From assembly GCF_900290275.1 (NCBI RefSeq), contig NZ_LT985323.1, forward strand, positions 377,927 to 393,305: 15,379 nucleotides of DNA. Reading direction: 5' to 3'. The notes beneath the pieces were generated by a model. That model was not told where the DNA came from. It was given only the letters and a program-made list of their open reading frames with translations, and did no database searches. Position numbers and translations under genes: made by a program. The stretch is from Prevotella merdae (GTDB taxonomy: Bacteria > Bacteroidota > Bacteroidia > Bacteroidales > Bacteroidaceae). Positions 1 through 5,935 of this stretch are shown here, in pieces (positions within the stretch are counted from its first letter, which is position 1; each line of letters begins with the position of its first letter).

Positions 1-330
1 CATATTCAGAAGTGCTTCCGGTATATGCTTCAAGGCATTGATAACGTCCTCTGACTTAACACCCTTGACAATTGCAACCAGACATTGATCTTTTCCGTGT
101 CTGTCCCTGTTGGTGACGATTGTGCGCAATTCACCGTTAGACATAGAGGTCTCGTCTATTGCCAAATTACGACCTACGTTGTCAGGAAAGACAAGCCATT
201 CATCGGCATGTTCTAGTTCTGACCAGGTACGATAGTCACTCAAGACATCCTTGTATTGTTTATCCAACGTATTGGAGTTTACATGGTAGTATTGCTCAAG
301 CGTACGGCAGGTCGTCGGGGATATGTCCAT
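1..330 (-). CDS. ISAon1/ISL3-like DDE transposase (orfB), cut by the window edge
   Basis: The reverse complement is open for 110 codons from an ATG at 328-330 to the window edge, beginning MDISPTTCRTLEQYYHVNSN. It contains LAIDETSMSNGEL and RTIVTNRDRHGK, which match the first catalytic Asp region of the complete copy (LAIDESSLSNGEL). The remaining catalytic residues would lie beyond position 1. The ATG is in the +1 frame relative to orfA and overlaps its end, so translation could begin by coupling at this ATG or by frameshifting at 337-347. The function, IS transposition, is assigned by family. Whether the full gene is intact cannot be seen here. Confidence 0.8.
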   Translation of the reverse strand, partial: MDISPTTCRTLEQYYHVNSNTLDKQYKDVLSDYRTWSELEHADEWLVFPDNVGRNLAIDETSMSNGELRTIVTNRDRHGKDQCLVAIVKGVKSEDVINALKHIPEALLNM

Positions 331-685
331 ACGTCTCTTTTAAAAAAGCCGCAAACTCTTTCGAGTAGCGGGTTCCTGATTCGGTAACACTAATACGGTC
401 GACAAATGTCTCTCCTGTTTCCTTGTTTCTCCATCTACGACGACGAAGTACAAGAATCACTTTATGGTCACGAATCGGAAAATCAGTTATGCGTACAGCA
501 TCCATAAAACCTTTGGATTCGTAGTCCTCAGATTTTTGGAGATAAGCATTCATACGCTCGTCTAGATAGATGGTCATACTCATTGAGTCAATATCAGACT
601 CATCTGTTTCTATCTTGACGATATCGAAATTGTCCAGTATTTCTTTGGGAAGAACTATACGGGCTAATTGTTCAAGCATGTTCAT
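296..685 (-). CDS. ISAon1-family transposase N-terminal protein (orfA)
   Basis: This is the first ORF of the partial element, about 129 residues if translation starts at the ATG at 683-685 (MNMLEQLARIVLP). An upstream ATG at 722-724 would add MFFLFHSILYLCI. I reject it because that extension has no counterpart in the second copy and because the -7 promoter box TATCTTTG lies inside it. The C-terminal half shares TDFP(I/V)RDH, (R/K)RRRW and SGTR with the copy at 4291-4653. It probably acts as the DNA-binding N-terminal part of the transposase. The gene overlaps the start of orfB by 35 nt. The codons GCT TTT TTA AAA GAG near its end could allow +1 frameshifting into orfB. Confidence 0.8.
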   Translation of the reverse strand: MNMLEQLARIVLPKEILDNFDIVKIETDESDIDSMSMTIYLDERMNAYLQKSEDYESKGFMDAVRITDFPIRDHKVILVLRRRRWRNKETGETFVDRISVTESGTRYSKEFAAFLKETYGHIPDDLPYA

Positions 686-687
686 AA

Positions 688-695
688 TGCAAAGA
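688..695 (-). promoter_or_regulatory. Bacteroidetes -7 box TATCTTTG of partial IS
   Basis: On the minus strand TATCTTTG ends about two bases before the ATG of orfA. It fits the Bacteroidetes -7 consensus TAnnTTTG exactly. Transcription would start at or just inside the start codon, so the mRNA is probably leaderless or translation begins at the second in-frame ATG two codons later. Confidence 0.6.
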
Positions 696-744
696 TACAA
701 AATACTATGAAACAAAAAAAACATCCACAGTACTTTTCCACTGA

Positions 745-1245
745 GCCATTAAAGGTATTGCTCAAAGAGGCAAATGTTCTATGGGATGGTTTTTCGGTTT
801 TAAGCTTCACCTAATATGTAATGAAAAAGGAGAATTGCTTAACTTTATGATTACTCCTGGTGACATTGACGACCGTAAGCCCTTGGAATATAAAGCATTT
901 GTCGATTTTATCTACGGCAAACTTGTTGGAGATAAGGGATATATAAGCAAGAATCTATTCGATAAACTTTTCGTTGATGGAATACAGCTTATTACGAAAC
1001 TAAAAAGCAACATGAAAGGCTCTATTATGAAAATATCAGACAGGCTCTTGTTGAGAAAACGGGCTATCATTGAGACCGTAAACGATGAACTTAAGAATAT
1101 CGCACAGGTGGAACATTCCAGACACAGATCTTTTGATAACTTCATTGTCAATACTCTTGGAGCTTTGGCTGCATATTGTTTCTTCCCTAAGAAACCAACA
1201 ATTGCAGTCCAAAGGACTATAGATAGACAATTAACCTTATTCTAA
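745..1245 (+). pseudogene. IS982-family transposase, N-terminally truncated remnant
   Basis: The readable frame opens after an in-frame TGA at 742-744 with AIKGIAQRGKCSMGWFFGFK and continues to a stop at 1243-1245. KLHLICNEKGE, TPGDIDDRKPL, GDKGYISK, IETVNDELKNI, EHSRHRSF and AYCFFPKK are typical of IS982 transposases of Bacteroidetes. The Asp of GDKGY and the Glu of IETVNDE are plausibly the second and third DDE residues. The N-terminal half with the first Asp is missing, which makes an inactive fragment of about 166 residues where full-length members have close to 300. An ATG at 781 would give 154 residues but is internal to the conserved domain. It abuts the partial ISAon1-like element, which may have inserted into it. 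Confidence 0.85.
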
Positions 1246-1265
1246 TTCGTCGAACTCACGTTATA

Positions 1266-1418
1266 TTACGTTCCAGACATTAGTATTACGATTGTAAATG
1301 GTAACATATTTGCATGCATCGTTAGTTGTAGCCCTGTGTCGTCACAATTAATCACTCCATATTCCGGATGAACCGTAAAATAGTTACCATCAGGCTCTTT
1401 TGACGCAGTGAAATCCTG
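1266..1418 (-). pseudogene. Possible remnant of an unknown gene (51 codons, no start)
   Basis: Between the IS982 remnant and the LuxR gene the minus strand has an open stretch between an in-frame TGA (1419-1421) and a TAA (1266-1268). It reads QDFTASKEPDGNYFTVHPEY, then GVINCDDTGLQLTMHANM, and ends in a hydrophobic tail. There is no start codon before the internal Met residues. The composition looks protein-like, which suggests the decayed end of a gene damaged during IS insertion. The family was not recognised and chance openness cannot be excluded. The rest of 1246-1510 shows no gene. Confidence 0.3.
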
Positions 1419-1510
1419 TCAACTCATATTTACTAGTCTGTATAATATGTCTACCTATATAAGTATAAGACAGTATCACTAATTCAAGCATGCCTTTTCC
1501 AAAAATTAAA

Positions 1511-2245
1511 CTATAACAAGTCATAATCAACAACATAGGAAATGGCCTCAGAAATGTTCAAGACGCCTAGTTTTTTGAAAATTGCCTGCTTATGTGATTT
1601 TATTGTTGCTTCTGATAGATGCATAAAAGATCCAATTTGCATAGCACTAAGACCTGTTGTAGATAGTGATAATATCCTTGATTCAATCTCTGTTAATTCT
1701 GTATTAGTAGAAATATCCCAACATCCGTTATTATATTGATAATGAAATTTAGAACGCTTCATCTTTATAATAGCATTTCCTGTGTTTGCTCTAGAAGGAA
1801 ATGTAAAAGCACACAATGAAAGCCAAACATCCCCATTGACATCCAGAGCATAAGGCGTTATTGTTCTATGTAACAGAGTTTTATTGCCATTTATAAACAT
1901 GCATAAATCAGTATGTAATATGCATTGTGTTTTTTGCTCATTGCTTAAAGTCTTCAGGAATGAGTAAAATGCACTATCTATTTCTCTAATTTCCTTTATT
2001 TGTACTTCTGAAAACATATTCTTGACACAATAGTCTATGTCTTTCACAACGTTGTCATTCGAGAAGGGAAAATCATCTGGAACATATGGTAGATAGCCGT
2101 CGTGATAGTCTATCAATAATATTCTATTACTCACAAGGCAATCCATAGCTTTTGCAGACTTAATATAAAATGGGAGAAGGTCGGCAGTTTGATCAGAGAT
2201 ACAGTCTGCGTAATTTATTGTTGTTATGAAGTTCACTCTTTTCAT
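1511..2245 (-). CDS. PAS-LuxR family transcriptional regulator
   Basis: This 244-residue cytoplasmic regulator has a C-terminal LuxR/GerE helix-turn-helix at about residues 184-240: LTEIESRILSLSTTGLSAMQ, then the recognition helix LSEATIKSHKQAIFKKLGV, ending NISEAISYVVDY. Residues 35-150 resemble the PAS-like sensor half of a Bacteroidetes LuxR group (LIDYHDGYLPYVPDDFPF; HRTITPYALDVNGDVWLSLC). No phospho-acceptor receiver domain is visible, so it is not a classical response regulator. Its ligand is unknown. It is divergent from the lipoprotein gene at 2487 across 241 bp, so control of that gene and of itself is a reasonable inference. Confidence 0.88.
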   Translation of the reverse strand: MKRVNFITTINYADCISDQTADLLPFYIKSAKAMDCLVSNRILLIDYHDGYLPYVPDDFPFSNDNVVKDIDYCVKNMFSEVQIKEIREIDSAFYSFLKTLSNEQKTQCILHTDLCMFINGNKTLLHRTITPYALDVNGDVWLSLCAFTFPSRANTGNAIIKMKRSKFHYQYNNGCWDISTNTELTEIESRILSLSTTGLSAMQIGSFMHLSEATIKSHKQAIFKKLGVLNISEAISYVVDYDLL

Positions 2246-2249
2246 GGTG

Positions 2250-2257
2250 CAAAGTTA
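2250..2257 (-). promoter_or_regulatory. -7 box TAACTTTG of the PAS-LuxR gene
   Basis: TAACTTTG on the minus strand matches the Bacteroidetes -7 consensus TAnnTTTG and lies four bases upstream of the ATG at 2243-2245. As with both IS orfA genes, the transcript would start at or within the start codon, which implies a leaderless or nearly leaderless mRNA. Confidence 0.6.
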
Positions 2258-2362
2258 ATAATAAAGAGCGAAATACAACAACAGTTTGATACTAAAGTAT
2301 GAAAAATAAGAGAAAAACTTCACTTATTTACATAAAACTATGTACGTTTGCTAATTTTAATC

Positions 2363-2370
2363 TATCTTTG
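2363..2370 (+). promoter_or_regulatory. -7 box TATCTTTG upstream of the lipoprotein gene
   Basis: TATCTTTG matches TAnnTTTG. A TTTG lies upstream at 2347-2350, but the 12-base gap looks short for the usual -33 element. Transcription from here would give a 5' leader of about 110 nt before the ATG at 2487. The leader contains a short inverted repeat, CACAA/TTGTG, near 2409-2424. Confidence 0.5.
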
Positions 2371-2486
2371 TAATCGTTAGGTATTAGTAACCCTCATACA
2401 TAACCTGAGCACAACAGATATTGTGTCGTTTAAGTAGATTCGTGAAAACCTGCATTGTTATGTTCTTTTTCTAAATCATATCACTA

Positions 2487-3305
2487 ATGAAAAAGGTAGT
2501 TTTTTATTTCGTGAGCTTGTTACTCGTTTTCGCGAGTGTTAGTTGCTCATCTGAGACAGAATCTGTTGTGGCAGAAGAATCTGAAAGTAATCAAGAAGCA
2601 GTGTCTCTCCTAAAAGAGGATATTGCAGCTATCAACAATGCGTATCTCCCACAGCAATCATCAAAGGGAGTACGACGTATGCCAAAATGGTTGCGATGGA
2701 TTATCAGTGCGGCAGCAGATGCTGGCGGAACTTTGCTAAGTGGAGATCTTAGTACAGGTATAAGTGCGTCTACTTTAATTTGGAATGTTACAAAAGAAGA
2801 AAAGTCTGTAGCAACTGATAAAAATTTTAAAACCGAGAATATAGGCTATATAGAGCCAAATTCTTTGGGAGACATGCACAATAGAATAACAAGGGAATTG
2901 TATGAGAAATATGGCGATAAGGTAGATACCATGTCTATTCAAACTATAGTTGAACGTGTTGCAGAAGTAAGTCATAAATCGATTTCTAGCACAGAGAAGG
3001 AGAAAATGATACGTATGTTAACAGTTGTAAAGGATAATTTCGATACAAATTCGTCCATATCTGAAAATATCAATCGTCTAAAAACGTTAGCTGATACACA
3101 AGACAAGAAAGATGCTTTGGAAATTAGCGGAATGGTGCTGGATGGTTTGCAGTATGTAGAAGATGCAGATACTACCTATATAAAGCGTATTGACCGAACT
3201 ATCACAGACTCAAATATAAATCCTAATTTAAAAAGGATGGTAAAAGATGGAGTGTCTGTTGCTAATGCGAGTGCCCTTCTTTGGAATGGAGATGCTGTAC
3301 GATAA
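2487..3305 (+). CDS. Lipoprotein of unknown function with Gly/Ala-rich hydrophobic segment
   Basis: This 272-residue protein starts with a signal peptide (MKKVVFYFVSLLLVFASVSC) ending in a lipobox, SVSC, with Cys20 as the expected lipid-modified residue. Acidic residues follow the Cys (SSETESVVAEES), which in Bacteroidetes can favour outer-membrane or surface export. Residues 62-71 are basic and aromatic (VRRMPKWLRW) and lead into a Gly/Ala/Ser-rich stretch at about 71-99 (IISAAADAGGTLLSG, then GISASTLIW), which resembles a pore-forming or bacteriocin-like peptide segment. The remainder is mainly helical and charged. No family was recognised. It is divergent from the PAS-LuxR gene and is followed 308 bp later by a beta-barrel-like protein. 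Confidence 0.8.
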   Translation: MKKVVFYFVSLLLVFASVSCSSETESVVAEESESNQEAVSLLKEDIAAINNAYLPQQSSKGVRRMPKWLRWIISAAADAGGTLLSGDLSTGISASTLIWNVTKEEKSVATDKNFKTENIGYIEPNSLGDMHNRITRELYEKYGDKVDTMSIQTIVERVAEVSHKSISSTEKEKMIRMLTVVKDNFDTNSSISENINRLKTLADTQDKKDALEISGMVLDGLQYVEDADTTYIKRIDRTITDSNINPNLKRMVKDGVSVANASALLWNGDAVR

Positions 3306-3343
3306 TAACATTTGTGAACAACATTTACATATAATACATATAA

Positions 3344-3438
3344 AATGCCAGTAAGCCATCTTGATTGTTGTGAAATAATATATAGTCACATAGCAACACT
3401 TTTGTGTTTATTATTCATACAGGTGTCTTATTGGCATT
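3344..3438. repeat. Nested inverted repeat in the 3306-3613 intergenic region
   Basis: The arms AATGCCAGTAAG (3344-3355) and CTTATTGGCATT (3427-3438) pair over 12 positions with one G-U. Inside, AATAATA (3374-3380) pairs with TATTATT (3409-3415), and AACAC-TTTT-GTGTT (3395-3408) forms a small hairpin directly before the latter arm. It could be a structured RNA, a 3'-end structure for the lipoprotein transcript or a small MITE. The region is AT-rich, so chance pairing is possible. The rest of the intergenic stretch holds only a 29-codon ORF (3471-3560) that I do not support. Confidence 0.4.
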
Positions 3439-3613
3439 ATTATAAGCTTTAGTATTTGAATGTGTTACACATGAAGATTTTTGACTTTTTAAGTATCAAG
3501 CAGAATATAATTAATTATAGAAGATTTTCTCTGTTAACTCCCATTAATAATGAGAATTGACTAGTATACCTATAACGAAGTATTGTGATTGATACGTATA
3601 AAGATTTAACAAG

Positions 3614-4120
3614 ATGCGAAAAATTATTCTAATATTCTTTATATCTGCGTTCCCTATACTGGCCTTTTGTCAGACCGGAAAGTTTAATCTTGGTATCTTT
3701 ACTCAAGGCGGTGGTTTCAATAAAGAGTTTACGCCTTATGAGGTAGGATTCGTCTTAGACTATGAAGTCTTGAAACGCTTTTCTGTTGGTATACAAGCAG
3801 AACACAATATTTCATTATTCAAAGAAAATAATATCCAGTCATATGCAACAAATGAAGTAATTCAAGGTCGTATTGGTTATTCGGCATACCATAGTGCAGA
3901 AAGTGATTTGTCTGTTTTTCTTGGACTTGGATGCCCTGCAAAATGTCATAACGACTGGAACTATATGTTCTATGAGGCTGGCTTGAAGTTTAAGTTAATG
4001 GCATGTCACAAGCTCAAGCCATTTATTAGACTCTCTGTAAGAGAATATGATTCTCACACTAAAGACATAAAAAGTAATCTACGTCTAATGGGATCTCTCG
4101 GATGTGAAGTTACTCTTTAA
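3614..4120 (+). CDS. Small secreted protein, probable outer-membrane beta-barrel
   Basis: This 168-residue protein has a signal peptide (MRKIILIFFISAFPILAFCQ). The Cys is preceded by Phe, so it is not a good lipobox and signal peptidase I cleavage is more likely. The mature part shows alternating hydrophobic/polar strands such as FSVGIQAEHNISLF, DLSVFLGLG, FYEAGLKFKLMA and PFIRLSVREY, and it ends in a strand (RLMGSLGCEVTL). That pattern suits a small eight-stranded barrel of the OmpA/porin-like type. Four Cys residues in the mature part (in LGCPAKCH, KLMACHK and GSLGCEV) are unusual for a barrel. No exact family was recognised. A terminator-like hairpin follows at 4139-4179. Confidence 0.65.
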   Translation: MRKIILIFFISAFPILAFCQTGKFNLGIFTQGGGFNKEFTPYEVGFVLDYEVLKRFSVGIQAEHNISLFKENNIQSYATNEVIQGRIGYSAYHSAESDLSVFLGLGCPAKCHNDWNYMFYEAGLKFKLMACHKLKPFIRLSVREYDSHTKDIKSNLRLMGSLGCEVTL

Positions 4121-4138
4121 GACAATATAATTATGGCT

Positions 4139-4179
4139 GGCAGCCGTATAGTTTTTATAATATGGACTATGCGGCCGCT
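4139..4179 (+). terminator. Terminator-like hairpin after the beta-barrel gene
   Basis: GGCAGCCGTATAGT (4139-4152) pairs with ACTATGCGGCCGCT (4166-4179) with ten consecutive pairs (one G-U) next to the loop, one A-C mismatch, then three more. The sequence TACTTTTT follows. The position 18 bp after the stop at 4118-4120 and the T-rich tail suit a Rho-independent terminator for the upstream gene. Confidence 0.55.
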
Positions 4180-4213
4180 TACTTTTTAAATTGTGTTCTA
4201 CCCAGGTTGGAAG

Positions 4214-4244
4214 ATTATTTGATCCTTAATTGGGATCAAATAAT
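4214..4244. repeat. Perfect 12-bp hairpin at the IS left end
   Basis: ATTATTTGATCC (4214-4225) and GGATCAAATAAT (4233-4244) are perfect inverted repeats around a 7-nt loop. The right arm overlaps the first five bases of the left terminal repeat (4240-4265). Such end hairpins are known in other IS elements to limit read-through from outside; here that role is inferred. Alternatively it is a feature of the target site. Confidence 0.5.
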
Positions 4245-4265
4245 ATTGTTGTGTTTTTAACAATC
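4240..4265 (+). repeat. IS left terminal inverted repeat
   Basis: This 26-bp sequence (ending in TTTTTAACAATC) is the exact reverse complement of 5641-5666. It lies 25 bp before the orfA start codon and presumably contains the transposase binding site. Confidence 0.85.
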
Positions 4266-4278
4266 CAATATTATTGTT

Positions 4279-4286
4279 TATCTTTG
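4279..4286 (+). promoter_or_regulatory. -7 box TATCTTTG of the complete IS
   Basis: TATCTTTG lies four bases before the orfA ATG at 4291 and matches the Bacteroidetes -7 consensus. The same box sits in the same place in the partial element (688-695), which supports it as the IS promoter and implies a leaderless or near-leaderless transcript. Confidence 0.6.
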
Positions 4287-4290
4287 CGTC

Positions 4291-4653
4291 ATGAATAGAA
4301 CTCAGCCCATAGATTACAAGTCCGTATTGTCCTTGTTTCTTCCCGCAGGACTCCTTGACTATTTCGACATAACAGAAGCTTCCAACATGGGAGATTATTT
4401 TATGTTGGTCTTAGTTGAGAAAGATATTGTGCCTGAAAACTTACAAGACCTTCCTTTAATTTCCAATGGTTTCCACAAGCCAATAACAGTTACAGACTTT
4501 CCCGTCCGTGACCATACCATGTATTTCAGAATAAAGCGACGCAGATGGCTTGACAAGTCTACCGGCAAGAGCTACAGTCGCGATTGGAATCTTGTTGCAT
4601 CTGGAACCAGAATTACCGCTGAGTTCGGAGCTTTTTTAAAAGAATTACCTTGA
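4291..4653 (+). CDS. ISAon1-family transposase N-terminal protein (orfA)
   Basis: This 120-residue ORF starts MNRTQPIDYKSVLSLFLPAG and carries TDFPVRDHTMYFRIKRRRW and SGTRITAEFGAFLKELP. The second half matches the orfA of the partial element at the window start. It is annotated in related genomes as the N-terminal region of the ISAon1 family transposase and probably binds DNA. It ends 10 bp before the GTG of orfB, which lies in the +1 frame. The codons GCT TTT TTA AAA G near its end are identical in both copies and mark a likely frameshift or slippage site producing an OrfA-OrfB fusion. Confidence 0.85.
   Translation: MNRTQPIDYKSVLSLFLPAGLLDYFDITEASNMGDYFMLVLVEKDIVPENLQDLPLISNGFHKPITVTDFPVRDHTMYFRIKRRRWLDKSTGKSYSRDWNLVASGTRITAEFGAFLKELP
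4632..4642 (+). promoter_or_regulatory. Candidate frameshift/slippage tract T6A4G in orfA
   Basis: The homopolymer tract TTTTTTAAAAG is read GCT TTT TTA AAA G in the orfA frame. OrfB is in the +1 frame, which is open from the AAG at 4640-4642 and preceded by a TAA at 4637-4639. A +1 ribosomal shift at TTA-AAA-G, or loss of one A by transcriptional slippage, would join the ORFs. The same tract occurs in the diverged partial element at 337-347 (minus strand). Confidence 0.45.
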
Positions 4654-4663
4654 TACCCATGCA

Positions 4664-5632
4664 GTGAGCATCAAGAGTGTAGCAGAGTTTACGCATTTGA
4701 AGGCAAATGTCCTAAATGACTACTACAAGAACCATCTGAGTGGATTTCACTCCTGGAATCAGAAAAAACATTCAGAGGAGTTTACGCTTTATGCCTGCAA
4801 TCTCGGTGAACATCTTGCCATAGACGAGTCTTCACTGAGCAATGGAGAATTGTACACAATTGTGACCAATAAGGACGGGCATGGAAGGAAGGGTACGCTG
4901 GTTGCAATGGTAAAGGGAGTGAAATCAGACTTTATAATCAAGAAGTTACAGCGTCTTCCTGTCGGCAAACGTGCAATGGTCAAGTCTGTTACTATGGACA
5001 TGTCAAACTCTATGTATAAGATAGTACGTAAGTGTTTTCCCAATGCAGAGCAGATCGTTGACCGATTCCATGTGCAGAAACTTATGTATGATGCTCTTCA
5101 GGACTTACGTATAAAGCACCGTTGGGAAGTGATGGCGGAGGATAATCGCATGCGTGCTTTGTACAAGGAGAAAGGGCTTGAATACAAGCCTGAAATATTA
5201 AGCTGTGGAGACACTCTTAAGCAGCTTATGGTAAGATGCAGCAGGTTGCTTGTAAGAAAGCCGAATGACTGGACCGAATCACAGGCAGAAAGAGCCAAGG
5301 TTCTGTTCAGTCGATTTCCGGACATGAAAGAGTTTTATTATCTTGCTTTAAGATTGGGTAAGATATATTCGGATTACGATAACAAGGACGTGGCACGACC
5401 CAAACTCGCATTATGGTTTAATCAGGTTGAGCAATGGAACTGTGAAGAGTTTAATACAGTCATCAAGACGTTTCAAAACCATTATGACAGAATACTGAAT
5501 TTCTTCAATGACAAAAGAACTAACGCCAGTGCAGAATCGTTTAACTGCAAGCTAAAAACATTCAGGGCTGAATTCAGAGGAGTGAATGATCTGAAGTTCT
5601 ATCTTTATAGGGTAAAACAGTTGTTTGCATAA
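4664..5632 (+). CDS. ISAon1/ISL3-like DDE transposase (orfB)
   Basis: This 322-residue transposase has a DDE catalytic core (ISL3-like DDE fold). The likely triad is Asp54 in LAIDESSLSNGEL, Asp112 in VTMDMSNSMYK, and Glu291 in TNASAESFNCKLKTF. VDRFHVQKL after the second Asp is typical of the family, and the long helical insertion between the second Asp and the Glu fits. The GTG at 4664 is the first start-like codon after the orfA stop. The frame is open back to 4640, so the product may instead be made as a fusion with OrfA. All catalytic positions are present and no internal stop is seen, so the element may be active. Confidence 0.9.
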   Translation: MSIKSVAEFTHLKANVLNDYYKNHLSGFHSWNQKKHSEEFTLYACNLGEHLAIDESSLSNGELYTIVTNKDGHGRKGTLVAMVKGVKSDFIIKKLQRLPVGKRAMVKSVTMDMSNSMYKIVRKCFPNAEQIVDRFHVQKLMYDALQDLRIKHRWEVMAEDNRMRALYKEKGLEYKPEILSCGDTLKQLMVRCSRLLVRKPNDWTESQAERAKVLFSRFPDMKEFYYLALRLGKIYSDYDNKDVARPKLALWFNQVEQWNCEEFNTVIKTFQNHYDRILNFFNDKRTNASAESFNCKLKTFRAEFRGVNDLKFYLYRVKQLFA

Positions 5633-5640
5633 GAAATACA

Positions 5641-5666
5641 GATTGTTAAAAACACAACAATATTAT
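5641..5666 (-). repeat. IS right terminal inverted repeat
   Basis: This is the perfect 26-bp inverted partner of 4240-4265 (GATTGTTAAAAACACAAC...). It lies eight bases after the orfB stop codon. Confidence 0.85.
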
Positions 5667-5689
5667 ATGAGCCGTATTATGGCGGCTCA

Positions 5690-5794
5690 AAAAGAATATA
5701 TATTACTTGGCAAAGTAACATAATATAATTGGCAAAAGAATATATATTACTTGGCAAAGTAACATTATATACTTGGCAAAGGATTATATACCAC
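5690..5794. repeat. Four 22-bp iteron-like repeats (TTGGCAA core)
   Basis: TTGGCAA occurs at 5707, 5729, 5751 and 5773, an exact 22-bp period. Units 1 and 3 share TTGGCAAAGTAACAT followed by AT-rich sequence, and they sit inside a 32-nt direct repeat (5690-5721 and 5734-5765). Each of these also holds TTACTT-GGCA-AAGTAA, a 6-bp palindrome. A degenerate unit without the core appears just upstream, where the array meets the IS side. The rest of 5633-5935 holds a small hairpin (TGAGCCG/CGGCTCA, 5668-5689) and the terminator at 5865-5912. I see no gene in it. Confidence 0.7.
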
Positions 5795-5864
5795 AATCCA
5801 CCTTACATCTGCTTATAAGCGCAAAGCCCGTTTTGGTGGTGCGTATAGAAAAGAGTATAAAAGC

Positions 5865-5912
5865 AAAAAGGTGTACAGCTACTCCCAATCAAGAGTAGCG
5901 GCACACCTTTTT
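5865..5912 (-). terminator. Strong bidirectional-type terminator after the FKBP gene
   Basis: The plus-strand arms AAAAAGGTGTACAGCTACTC and GAGTAGCGGCACACCTTTTT pair over 20 positions with two mismatches around an 8-nt loop, so a T tract ends the hairpin on both strands. On the minus strand it lies 24 bp after the FKBP stop codon at 5936-5938, where it should end the glyQS-FKBP transcript. Confidence 0.85.
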
Positions 5913-5935
5913 ATATTATAGCATGCGACTCAGCC

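Larger units (their letters stand above)
1..724 (-). mobile_element. ISAon1/ISL3-like insertion sequence, partial (5' half)
   Basis: This is the left-facing promoter-proximal half of a two-ORF insertion sequence; the rest lies beyond the window start. It has the same organisation as the complete element at 4240-5666: a short N-terminal ORF, a conserved T6A4G tract near its 3' end, and a DDE transposase ORF in the +1 frame. The two copies are clearly diverged at protein level, so they are related elements and not a recent duplication. The outer right end could not be fixed. The 26-bp terminal repeat of the other copy is not recognisable here, and the limit is placed near 724 because IS982-type coding begins by about 745. 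Confidence 0.75.
4240..5666 (+). mobile_element. Complete ISAon1/ISL3-like insertion sequence
   Basis: The element of about 1.43 kb is bounded by perfect 26-bp inverted repeats at 4240-4265 and 5641-5666 (outer end ATAATATTGTTGTG). Between them are orfA (4291-4653) and orfB (4664-5632) in the same direction. No flanking target-site duplication is evident: the eight bases outside each end are GGGATCAA and ATGAGCCG. Either this group leaves none, the ends have rearranged, or the true termini differ slightly from the repeat edges. The element lies between the terminators of neighbouring genes, so it disrupts no visible gene. Confidence 0.88.

Noticed and set aside
159..368. 69-codon plus-strand ORF at the window start
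   Set aside because: It is opposite the conserved IS transposase frame, which carries LAIDETSMSNGEL.
709..816. Plus-strand ORF MKQKKHPQYFSTEPLKVLLK overlapping the IS junction
   Set aside because: The IS982 frame through the same DNA matches a known family, and this one is a short out-of-frame reading.
3471..3560. 29-codon ORF (MKIFDFLSIKQNIINY...) in the gap before the beta-barrel gene
   Set aside because: It is short, in AT-rich DNA and without an adjacent -7 box, so it is expected by chance.
5668..5689. TGAGCCG/CGGCTCA hairpin as a terminator
   Set aside because: The plus strand continues with A residues instead of T, and no gene on the minus strand ends here. It may be only a flank palindrome.
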